A DNA stretch of 64,000 bases from NCBI GenBank assembly GCA_964036315.1, contig OZ038517.1:20408074-20472073 (forward strand). Direction: 5' to 3'. The position numbers and the translations under genes were made by a program. Positions 9,843 to 20,344 of this stretch are shown piece after piece (the stretch's first letter is position 1; the number at the start of each line of letters is the position of its first letter). The DNA comes from Acanthosepion esculentum. Its lineage: Eukaryota; Mollusca; Cephalopoda; Sepiida; Sepiidae. The notes under the pieces were generated by a model. It made no database searches. It was not told the DNA's origin and saw nothing but the letters and a program-made list of their open reading frames with translations.

Positions 9843-10620
9843 GTTTGTTTGGGGTTTTATGGCATATCAACCGCTAGGGGTTATTTAATGCCAGATCCAG
9901 TTTCCACATATTTACTAAATATATATACTTTGCAAACGTAATTTAAGGATAATGTTAACAACATCATTGTTTCAAAAAAGTGTAGTTGGCAACATCATTG
10001 TTTCAAAAATGTGTAGTTGGCAACATCATCATTTCAAAAAAGTATAGTTGGCAACATCACTGTTTCAAAAAAGTGTAGTTGGCAACATCATCGTTTCAAA
10101 AAAGTGTAGTTGGCAACATCATCATTTCAAAAAAGTATAGTTGGCAACATCATCGTTTCAAAAAAGTGTAGTTGGCAACATCATCGTTTCAAAAACGTAT
10201 AGTTGGCAACATCACTGTTTCAAAAAAGTATAGTTGGCAACATCATCGTTTCAAAAAAGTGTAGTTGGCAACATCATCGTTTCAAAAACGTATAGTTGGC
10301 AACATCACTGTTTCAAAAAAGTGTAGTTGGCAACATCATTGTTTCAAAAACGTATAGCTGGCAATATCATTGTTTCAAAAAAGTGTAGTTGGCAACATCA
10401 TTGTTTCAAAAAAAGTGTAGTTGGCAACATTATTGTTTCAATGTGCTGGAAAAGACCTGGAAGTTCACTATTTTCCCATAGCTGGGACCCCAACAGGTGC
10501 TACCACCCTGGGTCAGAGTGGACCTGGGAATCACCAGCAATTAAGAGGCGGTTCCATGCTTCCTCAAAACCTCCTGATCAGAGGCCTTGCTGTTGGATGC
10601 AGTTTAACGTCGTACCTAGG
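9843..10620 (+). repeat. SINE-like family M with internal 31-bp VNTR
   Basis: The left end is GTTTTATGGCATATCAACCG ... GGTTATTTAATGCC, the centre is the tandem array at 9956-10440, and the right end is CCCATAGCTGGGACCCCAAC AGGTGCTACCACCCTGGGTC. The same left and right parts with fewer, diverged internal units occur at 17455-17760, and in reverse (left part plus units) at 39900-40135 and 42650-42800. Confidence 0.8.
9956..10440 (+). repeat. 31-bp minisatellite (GTTGGCAACATCATCGTTTC + A-rich)
   Basis: About 16 copies of AACATCATCGTTTCAAAAAA GTGTAGTTGGC, 30-32 bp, with variants CATCACTG, CATCATCA and AACGTATAG in partly repeating order (a three-unit pattern around 10150-10330). Confidence 0.95.
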
Positions 10621-10779
10621 ACGTGGCATTTCTTTAGTTAAGCGATAGGGAATGGGATATTCCATTATAACACGTCCTCCTGAGCTAATTTTACCGTGAA
10701 ATTTTTGTTCAATGCTTCTCCTTTTTGGGGTCAGGACATAATTGTTTGACTTTTCTCCTCTTTGCAGTACTTTTCCGTC

Positions 10780-11045
10780 TCACCATCACAAATTATTACT
10801 TGTAATTGCATGCTTTTGCATTATATCAAGTATTAAGGATATAGTAACTAGGGTCTGCAAATTGGAGGAGAGAATTATCAATGATAATGTTCTGACTTCA
10901 AATTTGCGGTTATCTCCCTTTAACCCACTCTCTAGTGTTTTTTTGCCATAGAGCTGCTTGTGCCTTTTCCTCATGACTTCCCTTTGGTGAGGTGTGAGCA
11001 AATTTTCATTCTAAAATGGCCCAGAAAAGTGTTGGTGAACCATAG
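10780..11045. repeat. hAT-like element, second partial copy
   Basis: TTTTGCATTATATCAAGTAT TAAGGATATAG ... GACTTCAAATTTGCGGTTAT CTCCC repeats 9490-9600. The right end GTGTTGGTGAACCATAGTGT resembles the hAT terminus. Confidence 0.65.
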
Positions 11046-11351
11046 TGTTAAAGCTTTGTAATTTAATGCAAACTAGTTACTTAACTGCATCTTTTTACTA
11101 TTCATTAATTACCATTCTTTTATTAAATGTGAAACTTCTTTAAAAGTTTCTTAAAAAAAAAAATATAAGATGCTAATCTCTGGGAGAGTGATCTGTGCAT
11201 CTTTATAGGGAGATTATTATTAATAAATAAAAATATAAAATAATAATAATAATAATAAATATCATAAATAAAATAAATAACATTAAAACTTTGTTTAAAA
11301 TAAAGTAAATAAAACTAAAATAATAAAAGTTCTCCCAGAAACTTTTCCTAC

Positions 11352-11487
11352 CTGAAACGGATACTTTGCACCAAAAAAAGCCAAATTCAGTCCCTTCACT
11401 ATGAATCCTCAGAGGGTCAAGACGTCCATCTCTTCTCCTTAGCATCTTGCTTGTCATAAAGGACCCAGACAAAGTGACTTTCTTCCT
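11352..11487 (-). CDS. Exon, minus-strand gene (45 whole codons)
   Basis: 136 nt, phase 0 in and phase 1 out. It reads RKKVTLSGSFMTSKMLRRRD, GRLDPLRIHSEGTEFGFFWC and ends KVSVS. The donor GTAGGA and acceptor ATGTAATAG are weaker than those of its neighbours. A perfect (CA)n tract (11521-11596) begins 33 bp upstream of the acceptor. Phases agree with the exons on both sides. Confidence 0.7.
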
Positions 11488-11517
11488 CTATTACATGCAA
11501 CTTTAAAACACATAACT

Positions 11518-11520
<3 letters not shown>

Positions 11521-11596
<76 letters not shown>
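11521..11596. repeat. (CA)n microsatellite
   Basis: About 37 perfect CA units, upstream (minus strand) of the 11352-11487 exon. Confidence 0.99.
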
Positions 11597-11598
<2 letters not shown>

Positions 11599-11642
11599 AA
11601 ATAAATAAAATAATATGATTTTAATTTACAATTTAACATGCC

Positions 11643-12131
11643 TCTAGTTACACTATTTACATTATTCGGATTATTGTCCTCATCTTTGTTGACATATTTA
11701 TCACAACGTTTCAGCCGTTGTGCACTCTGGCCTTCTTCAGGTGGTTGGAATGTCGAACTGAACCCTTTTGCTCACTGGGGTAGACTGTTCTAGTTCCATG
11801 TGCCATGTCTTCTATGGATGTCAGTTATCAGTTATCTCCTGTTAATGCCCCTCTTCAAGTTCTCTGTCTTAACCAGGTATTGAAGTCACACTCTTTGGGT
11901 CCTGTCACTGGATCTAACTAACGCCTTTATGCATTTCCATCCTTGAGGACATCTGCGTGTGAATTTCTGGGTATTATAAACCTAATGTCTTCAGTAAGTG
12001 AAGAAGGCCGGAGCGTACAACAGCGAAATCGTTGTGAGAAATATGGCAACAAAGATGAGGACAATAGTCTGAATAATGTAAATAATGTACATAATACCTC
12101 ATCTCAGAAATATAGACAGATACGATTTTAG
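11643..12131. repeat. Composite repeat A, inverted pair
   Basis: A minus-strand unit (about 11643-11995) includes the sequence beyond the tRNA-like head and is followed directly by a plus-strand tail (about 11996-12131) beginning at GAAGAAGGCCGGAGCG and ending at AGAAATATAGACAGATA. It has the same inverted layout as 1870-2364 and 49174-49787. Confidence 0.85.
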
Positions 12132-12332
12132 ATACACACACATACGAGCAGATTTCCTGGTGAATTTTAGCAAGACAAATGAGTAATAGAATTCATTTAT
12201 TAATACAGGGTATTAATACAGGTGCACATATGTACATTATTGTTGTAGAGTTATTTCCTCAGTGGAAACTGTATTTGGACTAAATTCGGTCCTAAATAGG
12301 TTCAATGTACAAAAACGTTAGGAACTTGTTAT

Positions 12333-14167
12333 TGTAACACTATTTAGGAACGGAAGGGTTAATTAATCAATTAATTGACCACAGAAGTTAATTACGGGGA
12401 TACTTAAACCGATAGATATAACGAAAGACATACTGAGCGATTACTTACACCGATAGATATAACGAAAGACATACTGAGCGATTTTCTTTTTGTTTTTTTT
12501 TATTTTCCTAAACAGAGTATCGGTGAAAAAAAAAAAAAAAGAGAAAAAAAAAAAAAATTTTTTTTTTGTTTTGTTATTTTCAAGTGCGAATTCAAGATAA
12601 CCACTTTACTTTCTCGCTGAAGTTTGATGCTGAGATATGCCAAATTCTCTTCAAGGACAAAGGAAGGAAAAAGAGAAAGAAACAGACGGACAGGGCTTAA
12701 CAACCCAGATGATAAGAGAAGGAAAGAATGCCACCCACGAAGGTTTTGATGGTCATTGTCGTGAAAATTAGTTGAGTGACCACAGAGCTCTGGGTAGATA
12801 AAACATTGGCTGTGACGAACTTGTGTTATCAGTAGTTGATGGGCCGTCTGCCGACCGCCTGGACAGGACATCTGCATTTTGTTTTGGGTTCGTTTGCAAT
12901 AACGAAGGCTATGTTAGGGTATTTTAATTAACCCAATTTCGCCAAAAAAGAATCTTCCACTTAATGTTGACGGATAAACCTGGTTGAAAAAAAACATATC
13001 CCGTGAAGTTGGATAAAAATTGAGATTATCAGTTGACGCCTATTGGCCGAATAGCCAGGCGGAGATGATCATGTGACGCAGAGAGGAGGCCGCCACCGCC
13101 CATTGAGAGGATAGGTATGAGATGTTACTGCGAGGAAGTGGGAAAACCGTTGACGCCCTCTAAAGTATGGTGAGATACCCATATGAGAGCAGAAGAGGGT
13201 GGGAGTGGAATAAGATTTCCAAATACGGAAAATGATAATTATTTTTGGCCGAAAACAAAGAAAATCCTTATTGGGGATTTGAAATCAACGTGGTGGCCAC
13301 ACCACGTCCGACCCCACGCCGGGTTTTGATCGGCGTCCATATAAGCAAACATCTACGGGTGTTTCAGCTGAGTTCGTCGAGGAGAGTTCGTCGAGGACAG
13401 TTCGCAGAGTAGAGCTGAGTTCGTCGAGGAAAGTCGAGACGGAGAGATGCGCCTCGCACAGGTGACCGCACGATTCCATGCCTTCCGACTTAGACTTCTA
13501 ACCAAGAACAGATTTGTTGAAGACCGACTTTAGATTTCCCATCAAAACAAGTTTCCGATTAGACTTCTAACCAAGAACAGATTTGTTGAAGACCGACTTT
13601 AGATTTCCCATCAAAACAAGTTTCCGACTAGACTTCTAACCAAGAACAAATTATAGAAGTCTGACTTATATTCGCCATCTCGATATCCAGACCTAGTTAA
13701 GGAACGCAAAAGTGTTACAATCCACATTTTTTTTTCTTCGGGCTGGGAGAGAAAGAGAGAGACGCACTCCTGTAACTCAACAAACCGACATAAAATTAAT
13801 CACTATTCCTAACCAGTCGCTGGCCTTGAAGTTGTTGTTTGTGCTTTTGTTTTTTTGTTTACAATTATTGTGCAGTATCACCTTGACCCGGATTCGGCTG
13901 GCACCACGGCCCGACGTCTGATTGATCTCGTCAACCTAAGATCAAATCACAACGTGGGTAGGTTGAATCGAGATCAAAGCAGTTGCTTCGGTGACCAGGC
14001 GTTGGAAGCGAGCCGAGTACGACAAGTTGGTGCTAGAACCCAACCAGACTTCAACCGATGTCCCAGGGTTAGCCCGTCACAAAGGACCGACGTCACAAGT
14101 GCGCCGCGACCAGTACGGGTGTCACAAACGGTGCCCTGACTAGGACAGAGGAGGGTTGGGTGTCACA
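12333..14167. mobile_element. 1835-bp LTR-like element nested in the 230-bp one
   Basis: TGTAACAC ... GTGTCACA with 5-bp duplication GTTAT at 12328-12332 and 14168-14172. The uninterrupted relative at 22848 proves the insertion. GC and CpG content is higher than in the surroundings. It has CCATATAAGCA (TATA-like, 13336), internal repeats of GAGTTCGTCGAGGA (13370-13430) and a 75-bp direct repeat (about 13485-13635), and no retroviral gene. Probably a solo LTR of a long-LTR retrotransposon. Confidence 0.88.
13485..13640 (+). repeat. 75-bp direct repeat inside the nested LTR-like element
   Basis: AGACTTCTAACCAAGAACAG ATTTGTTGAAGACCGACTTT AGATTTCCC is present twice in full and a third time in part (13630). 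Confidence 0.9.
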
Positions 14168-14317
14168 GTTATAATAAGTATTACGCAGAGTAATCTAGTT
14201 GTGGTAGCTGACTACTTTCGTATTCGACTCCCCATCGACCCTCACTGACTCCTACTTATATTAGGTGGGAGAGTCTATTATCTATAGACTAGGTGTGTTT
14301 CACCATAACAATTATAC

Positions 14318-14620
14318 AAGTCAAAAAAGGATTTAGTATTTTGTTGGGTAACCTTTTGCTTTAATAACAGCCTAATTCTTGGTGGTGTGATATAGATTAA
14401 ATTCTTTAGTAAGTCAACATCCTTTGCCAGATTTTTTCAGCATTTCTTTGATTCATGAAAATGCTCATCTTCTGCGTTAACTTTCCTATTACGGGCACAC
14501 TTGTCCATTAGCGCCCAAAGGTTTTCAATGGGGTTATGGTCTGATGAGGCCAGTTTATTTAAATATATGTTACATATAACATGCAGACATTGTGACAAAC
14601 AAAAAAATTGGTTCACATGG
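14318..14620 (-). pseudogene. Tc1-like transposase C-terminus
   Basis: The minus strand reads LASSDHNPIENLWALMDK, NRKVNAEDE, KCWKNLAKDVDLLKNLI and ends I-AVIKAKGYPTKY-like (from AGCAAAAGGTTACCCAACAA). HNPIENLW is the DPNPIENLW motif around the last catalytic Glu of Tc1 elements. It directly follows the LTR-like insertion's ATTAT duplication. Confidence 0.85.
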
Positions 14621-14744
14621 TTCTTATATGCCACCAAATCTAGTTGTTATTTCCATTTTAAATCTGAAGATGTATTATTGAATTTTCATAACTGATTTGT
14701 GTTATGAATCTTTGATTCACAAATCATACCTAAGTGAATATAAT

Positions 14745-14910
14745 TATTTACATGCAAACTATTGTCCTCATCTGTGTTACAACATTTTGGCTGTTGTTTT
14801 CTCTGGCCTTCATCAGGTCATTGTCAATCAAGGGAATTTCAAACTGAACCCTTTATTTAATCTACAGTTGTAGACTGTTCTTGTTCCACTGTCCATGTCT
14901 AGGGATATCA
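14745..14910 (-). repeat. Family B tail fragment
   Basis: Reverse of GAACAAGAACAGTCTAC ... ATTAAATAAAGGGTTCAGTT ... CCTGATGAAGGCCAGAG ... CAACAGCCAAAATGTTG ... GATGAGGACAATAGTTTGCA. It keeps an exact CTGATGA, but GAAA has become CAAAA. Confidence 0.8.
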
Positions 14911-14984
14911 TCTAGTTCTTATTTTTAGTACTGCTCTGTTATTGTTCAACAAGTTTTCACTGATTCCAAGTACACACTGCCCAG

Positions 14985-15312
14985 CCCAAGGACTTATTCA
15001 GGTGGATAAAGGTGTTAGTTACATCCAGTGACAGGACCCAAAGAGTGTGAGGTCAATCCCTGGTTAAGGCAATGGAGAGGGGAATTAATAGGAGATAACT
15101 GACAACTGACATCCACTAAACATGGCACGTGGAACTAGAACAGTCTACCCCAGTGAGCGAAATAAAGGGTTCAGTTGAACATTCCAACCATCTGAAGAAA
15201 GCCGGAGTGTACAACGACCGAAACATTGTAATATATATGACAACAAAGATGTGGACAAAAGTCCGAATAATGTAAATAGCGTATATAATACCTCATCTCA
15301 GAAATATAGACA
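14985..15312 (+). repeat. Composite repeat A, single plus-strand unit
   Basis: The tRNA-like head (GTGGATAAAGGTGTTAG ... GTGAGGTCAATCCCTGG), the AATAAAGGG segment, the tail CTGAAGAAAGCCGGAG ... CCGAAACATTGTAATA and the GAGATGAGGTATTAT end (reverse) are all present. It directly follows a family B fragment on the opposite strand (14745-14905). Confidence 0.85.
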
Positions 15313-15446
15313 GCATTTAGTTATGTTTTTATTCCTGTGAACATGAGGCTATTCCTGCTGGTATTATGTCAGTGACACCGCATCATTTGAATCTCTGCTG
15401 ACCCCACACGTTCTCAGGTTAATATTTTCTGCTGATATAAACTAGA

Positions 15447-15995
15447 AAGATTATATTGAATCAATTGCTAAGTCTGCTTCTAGGAAAGATGGTTCACTAT
15501 ATTGTGCAAGGCAATTTTTGTTTGCCAGAATCTATCTTATATATTTATAAGTCTATCATTCATCCCTGAATTCAATATTGCTGGCACATCTGGTCTGATG
15601 CTCCTGCTATGTGTTTAGAGATTCTTGATAAAATCCAAAGAATCTGCAATGTTATCAGTCCTGGCCTGACATCTCGGTTACAAACACTTTCCCACTACTG
15701 TAATGTAGCTTCTTTGTACCTTTTCTATAAATATTTTCATGGTTATTGTTCTAATGTTCTTCCTTCTTTTGTACCTCAACTTTATGAATTTAAGTGCAGT
15801 ACTAGATTGGCAGCTAGGTCTCATCATTTTACATTTGAAATTGCTGGATGTGACTATGTTTTCTAACAGTTTTTTCTCTTGCACTTCTGGAACTCTCTTC
15901 CTGCTTTCCATTCAACTTTGATCTTCAAAAATTTAAATGCAATGTCAATCGTTATCTACTGTCTTCCTGATTACTCTTCTATTGTTCTCACTCAA
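15447..15995 (+). pseudogene. Non-LTR retrotransposon, RT C-terminus and 3' end
   Basis: An open stretch reads CNVISPGLTSRLQTLSHYCN VASLYLFYKYFHG, then TRLAARSHHFTFEIAGCDYV, then after a frameshift the end of the protein (usually WNSLPAS-FP). This is the C-terminal module of Jockey/CR1-type LINE ORF2 proteins (LSHRR...ALSLLYRYFHG...LWNSLP). Confidence 0.82.
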
Positions 15996-17215
15996 TTTTC
16001 ACTTGTGGAACTCTCTTCTGGCTTCTTGCTTTCCTCTCAACTTTGATCTTCAAAAATTGAAATGCAATGTCAATCGTTATCTACTGTCTTCCTGATTACT
16101 CTTCTATTGTTCTCACTCAATTTTTGCTTGTGGAACTCTCTTTCGGCTTCTTGCTTTCCTCTCAACTTTGATCTTCAAAAATTTAAATGCAATGTCAATC
16201 GTTATCTACTGTCTTCCTGATTACTCTTCTATTGTTCTCACTCAATTTTCGCTTGTGGAACTCTCTTCTGGCTTCTTGCTTTCCAGTCAACTTTGATCTT
16301 CAAAAATTGAAATGCAATGTCAATCGTTATCTACTGTCTTCCTGATTACTCTTCTATTGTTCTCACTCAATTTTTGCTTGTGGAACTCTCTTTCGGCTTC
16401 TTGCTTTCCAGTCAACTTTGATCTTCAAAAATTTAAATGCAATGTCAATCGTTATCTACTGTCTTCCTGATTACTCTTCTATTGTTCTCACTCAATTTTC
16501 GCTTGTGGAACTCTCTTTCGGCTTCTTGCTTTCCAGTCAACTTTGATCTTCAAAAATTTAAATGCAATGTCAATCGTTATCTACTGTCTTCCTGATTACT
16601 CTTCTATTGTTCTCACTCAATTTTCGCTTGTGGAACTCTCTTCTGGCTTCTTGCTTTCCTTTCAACTTTGATCTTCAAAAATTGAAATGCAATGTCAATC
16701 GTTATCTACTGTCTTCCTGATTACTCTTCTATTGTTCTCACTCAATTTTCACTTGTGGAACTCTCTTCCGGCTTCTCGCTTTCCTCTCAACTTTGATCTT
16801 CAAAAATTGAAATGCAATGTCAATCGTTATCTACTGTCTTCCTGATTACTCTTCTATTGTTCTCACTCAATTTTCGCTTGTGGAACTCTCTTCCGGCTTC
16901 TCGCTTTCCTCTCAACTTTGATCTTCAAAAATTGAAATGCAATGTCAATCGTTATCTACTGTCTTCCTGATTACTCTTCTATTGTTCTCACTCAATTTCC
17001 GCTTGTGGAACTCTCTTCCGGCTCCTTGCTTTCCTTTCAACTTTGATCTTCAAAAATTTAAATGCAATGTCAATCGTTATCTACTGTCTTCCTGATTACT
17101 CTTCTATTGTTCTCACTCAATTTTCACTTGTGGAACTCTCTTCCGGCTTCTTGCTTTCCAGTCAACTTTCATCTTCAAAAATTTAAATGCAATGTCAATC
17201 GTTATCTTCTGTCTT
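15950..17215 (+). repeat. 125-bp tandem made from a LINE ORF end and 3' UTR
   Basis: CTTGTGGAACTCTCTTC recurs at 16001, 16126, 16251, 16376, 16501, 16626, 16751, 16876, 17001 and 17126: exactly 125 bp each time with no indels. Each unit encodes WNSLPASCFPLNFDLQKFKC NVNRYLLSS-stop followed by the start of the 3' UTR. Units differ at a few sites (CTTCTGG/CTTTCGG/CTTCCGG, CCTCTC/CCAGTC). Confidence 0.97.
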
Positions 17216-17350
17216 ATTCATTCCTGTCTTTTTATTGTTCCCCTTCCTTAAAAATGTTTTTCTTTTTCTCATTCTTTCACACTCAATCACCTCTTGTGTC
17301 TCGGTGTCTTTATTGCCTTGATTGGCATGAAATGATAAAAACAAAAGACA
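17216..17350 (+). repeat. LINE 3' UTR and tail after the 125-bp tandem
   Basis: CTTCCTTAAAAATGTTTTTC ... CTTTATTGCCTTGATTGGCA TGAAATGATAAAAAC is the standard 3' end of this LINE, also seen at 21700, 24540 and 38370 and, reversed, at 3985, 19565, 23850 and 39025. Confidence 0.8.
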
Positions 17351-17454
17351 GTTGGATTATGAATAAAAAGAAGTAAGCAATTATGAAAAGTTTACACTAT
17401 GTAAGTAAATAATTGCATGACTATTTTTTATATTGTTTAAAAAAGAGAAAAATG

Positions 17455-17760
17455 TGTTTTGTTTTACTGCATATCAACCTCAATCGGTTATTTAATACCG
17501 ACAAGATTTTTATTGCTGATAATATTTTTTTTTTTCAAAAATGTATTGCTGGTAATATTTTTTTTTTTAGAAATGTATTGCCAGTAATAATGTATTGGTG
17601 GTAATAATTTTTTCTTCTTAGGATTAACTATTTGCCCATAGCTGGGACCCTGACAGGTGCTACCAACCTGGGTCAGGGTGGATCTGGGAACACCAGCAAT
17701 TATAAGGTGGTTCCATGCTCCTCAAAACCTCCTGATCAATGGCCTTGCTGTGAAATATAT
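17455..17760 (+). repeat. SINE-like family M, short VNTR allele
   Basis: TTTACTGCATATCAACCTCA ... GGTTATTTAATACCGACAAG, three to four T-rich units (ATGTATTGCTGGTAATATTT), then CCCATAGCTGGGACCCTGAC AGGTGCTACC. It abuts the 17811-17989 exon on its left side. Confidence 0.8.
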
Positions 17761-17810
17761 ATTTTACCTTCTTACCCAGGACACAGAGAAAAAAAGTTTA
17801 ATTTACTTAC

Positions 17811-17989
17811 TGAATAGTCATCATGTATGCACAGAGAATTTGGGGATGGAAGAATGCTGTCCAGCAACCATCGAAAGTTTAGCAAGTTGGATTTGTCTAT
17901 GGCTACCAGAATGTTGGGGATACCCCATACTTTTTGATAACCCTCTATGGTATACAGGTAAGGAACAGAAGTAGGTGTCACTGTATTCA
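17811..17989 (-). CDS. Exon, minus-strand gene (59 whole codons)
   Basis: The acceptor is CTCCTTTCAG and the donor GTAAGTAAAT, both near consensus. The length of 179 nt is 2 + 59 codons, ending in phase 0. The frame reads NTVTPTSVPYLYTIEGYQKV, then a WGIPNILVAIDKSNLLNFRW segment and ends CIHDDYS. The hydrophobic IPNILVAID strand followed by an aromatic RWLLDSIL helix looks like a folded globular domain. I considered several families but found no secure match. Confidence 0.83.
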
Positions 17990-18241
17990 CTGAAAGGAGA
18001 CAAATGAATATGCATCAGTTCATTCACCTGGCACAAGAATTAACTTTTGGCTGGAAATAGAGTAAATCTTTCACCTTATTTTAGATGGCAGAAGGCACCC
18101 TGTCCCAGAGATTACAACACTGTGGCATTAAATTCCTCATTGCACTAAGAGAGGTGAGGTTGGTGTAATATTGATGCCAGTGTGATAGTGGTTACATGAA
18201 CCAGGCAAAAATTTATGTCTTTTGTCTATATGCATATATAC

Positions 18242-19245
18242 ATTGTGCGATGAATAAATTGTCGTCTAAATTATGCAAAAATGAAAATAACACTGACATC
18301 TCATTTTAACAGATATACAGGGTGCGATGGATAAATTGTCGTCTAAATTATGCAAAAATGAAAATAACACTGACATCTCATTTTAACAGATATACAGGGT
18401 GCGATGGATAAATTGTCGTCTAAATTACACAAAATGAAAATAACACTGACATCTCATTTTAACAGATACATTTAACGAAACTACACAAACATATCTTGAA
18501 ATAGTAAAGAGTAAATTTATTCAATAAAAATCACTATTGACTTCAACTACAGCCTCCAGATGACTTCAGAATCTCCTGCAACTCTTCTGGACGGTCCCCT
18601 TGTTTAAGTTGGTGAATGCTGCCATAATCCTTGCCTTCAGTTCATCTTTGGTTTCACAAGGAGCTTTGTTGGTCTCTCACTCAACTGTGCCCCGTAAATA
18701 ATAACGAATTGGGTTGCAGCCTGGGTAGTTAGGTGGCCAGTTGTAAAGGGTGATGTGGTCGTAGAAATTATCTGACATCTGTGATTGGAGTTTCCTGCTT
18801 GTGTGACATGGTGCAGAGTCCTGCTGTCAGACACAGGGTCTTCCATCAGCCACCCTTCTTTACCCAGGGCAGCACTCTCTCCTCAAGGAACTTGATGTAG
18901 GTCTTTGTGTTGAGTCTGAGGCTCTCACTGACAAATTTGGAAGTTCTTTCCTTATCAGAATGATCAGAGTGAGTTTTCCAAGCTGCCATACCTTCATAAT
19001 CACCATTAGACTTATCTAACTTTTTCCAAATCCTCTGCACTGTCCTCAGTTTGACACCCAAACACTCTGAAGTGTTCATGTTGGAGCTTCTGGTGCAAAT
19101 GCCAAGCATGCCATTTCCAAATTTTTGGCAGAGTGAATTGCATCACGGTGCTCTTTTTCTCACAGACAGTGCCCAGCTGACCCTACTATGCTGGCTGTGC
19201 AGTCCGCAAAATCAAAAACAAATAACACACATGCACAAAATTAAA
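18242..19245 (-). pseudogene. mariner-like transposon with tripled end
   Basis: The minus-strand transposase remnant includes the HTH part LRTVQRIWKKLDKSNGDYEG, LNTKTYIKFLEERVLPWVKK and, after a frameshift, residues around TLHHVTQAG and PTKLLVKPK, typical of the mariner family. One terminal repeat (GGTGCGATGGATAAATTGTC GTCTAAATTA) is present three times (18242, 18319, 18395) at a 76-77-bp period. The other end is near 19245 (GGCAACAATTTACC). Confidence 0.8.
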
Positions 19246-19284
19246 AATATAAAATGGCAACAATTTACCCCCTCCTTCAACCCC

Positions 19285-19288
<4 letters not shown>

Positions 19289-19325
<37 letters not shown>

Positions 19326-19342
19326 GTGTGTGTGTGTGTGTT
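19289..19342. repeat. (CT)n-(TG)n microsatellite
   Basis: TCTCTC run followed by TATATGTGTGTGTG. Confidence 0.97.
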
Positions 19343-19439
19343 CATATATCATTAAAGACGCATAAAAACTTGGGTTTTTACCACAGTATGGTCCACTTTC
19401 TTTTTCTTGGTCCAGAAGTTAGGGCAAGTAATCATTCCT

Positions 19440-19810
19440 TCATTTCTTTCTCCTTTCATTGGGAACATTTCAACACTTTGTTACAGAAAACAATTTTTCT
19501 AAATTGTAAGCATGTAGGTTCAAAAACCATTTAACATTAGCCTTGTACTGATTAGAGAACAGGTGAGGTTAACTTTATTCCTTTTCACCCAAAGCAAGAC
19601 AATAAAGCCACTAAGATGCAAGGGTTACTGAATGTTAGAGAATATGAGGAAAAAAAACACTATTAAGGAGAGAGAACATTAAAAGAACAAAAATTAAAAA
19701 GACAGACGATAGTGATTGATATTGCATTTAAATTTTTGACGATCAAAGTTGACTGGGAAGCAAGAAAGTGGAAGAGAGTTCGACAAGAGTACAGTAATTC
19801 TGGTTTGGTT
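19440..19810 (-). repeat. LINE 3' end plus flank, left arm of an inverted duplication
   Basis: The minus-strand LINE tail (19565-19810) and the sequence beyond it (19440-19565) reappear in reverse at 21700-21935. Shared unique-looking stretches include CTAAATTGTAAGCATGTAGG and TTAGCCTTGTACTGATTAG. Confidence 0.75.
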
Positions 19811-19965
19811 ATTTTTCCTTCAAAAATATGATATGTGACCAGTTTAGATTGAATTATGAGATTCCTATCAGTACTTTATCCGCTTGCACCAGCCCCAAAA
19901 GAGCTACGTTCATTCAAAAGCAGGTAATAAGAAAAATATATATTATTTCAAAAATATTCTTCTAT

Positions 19966-20140
19966 ACTAAATATGCCATTTCCAAATTTTTGGCAGAGTG
20001 AATTGCATCACGGTGTTCTTTTTCTCACAGATGGTGCCCAACTGACCCTACTATACTGTGAAGTTGACAAAATCAAAAACAATGAAGATGTGCAAAATTA
20101 CAAATATAAAATGGCAACAATTTACCGATTGCACTCTGTA
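19966..20140 (-). repeat. mariner-like 5' end fragment, minus strand
   Basis: ATGCCATTTCCAAATTTTTG GCAGAGTGAATTGCATCACG matches 19107-19150 and runs to the terminal AATGGCAACAATTTACC. Confidence 0.85.
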
Positions 20141-20344
20141 TATGTATGGTTCCTCCACATAAAAAATTGACCTTGTGTCACACCCTGCCTTAGTGTGAAG
20201 TCCAGGTAAATACTTACCCACCTTTTGTAGGTAATGTTTAAGTCATGGTTCCATTAAAAATACATTAACTCTCAAATATCATCTTACTGACTGTAGACCT
20301 ATTAATGTTTGATATCAACCTTTTAAATTCAAATTTATATTCTT

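Larger units (their letters stand above)
12241..14310. mobile_element. 230-bp LTR-like element split by a nested insertion
   Basis: Outer element TGTTGTAGAG ... CACCATAACA with 5-bp duplication ATTAT at 12236-12240 and 14311-14315. TG...CA ends and the 5-bp duplication fit a solo LTR. On the minus strand it has a TATAAGTAGGAGT box also seen near 36.86 kb. Confidence 0.88.

Noticed and set aside
11454..11639. Minus-strand frame with poly-Cys-Val
   Set aside because: Translation of the (GT)n tract at 11521-11596.
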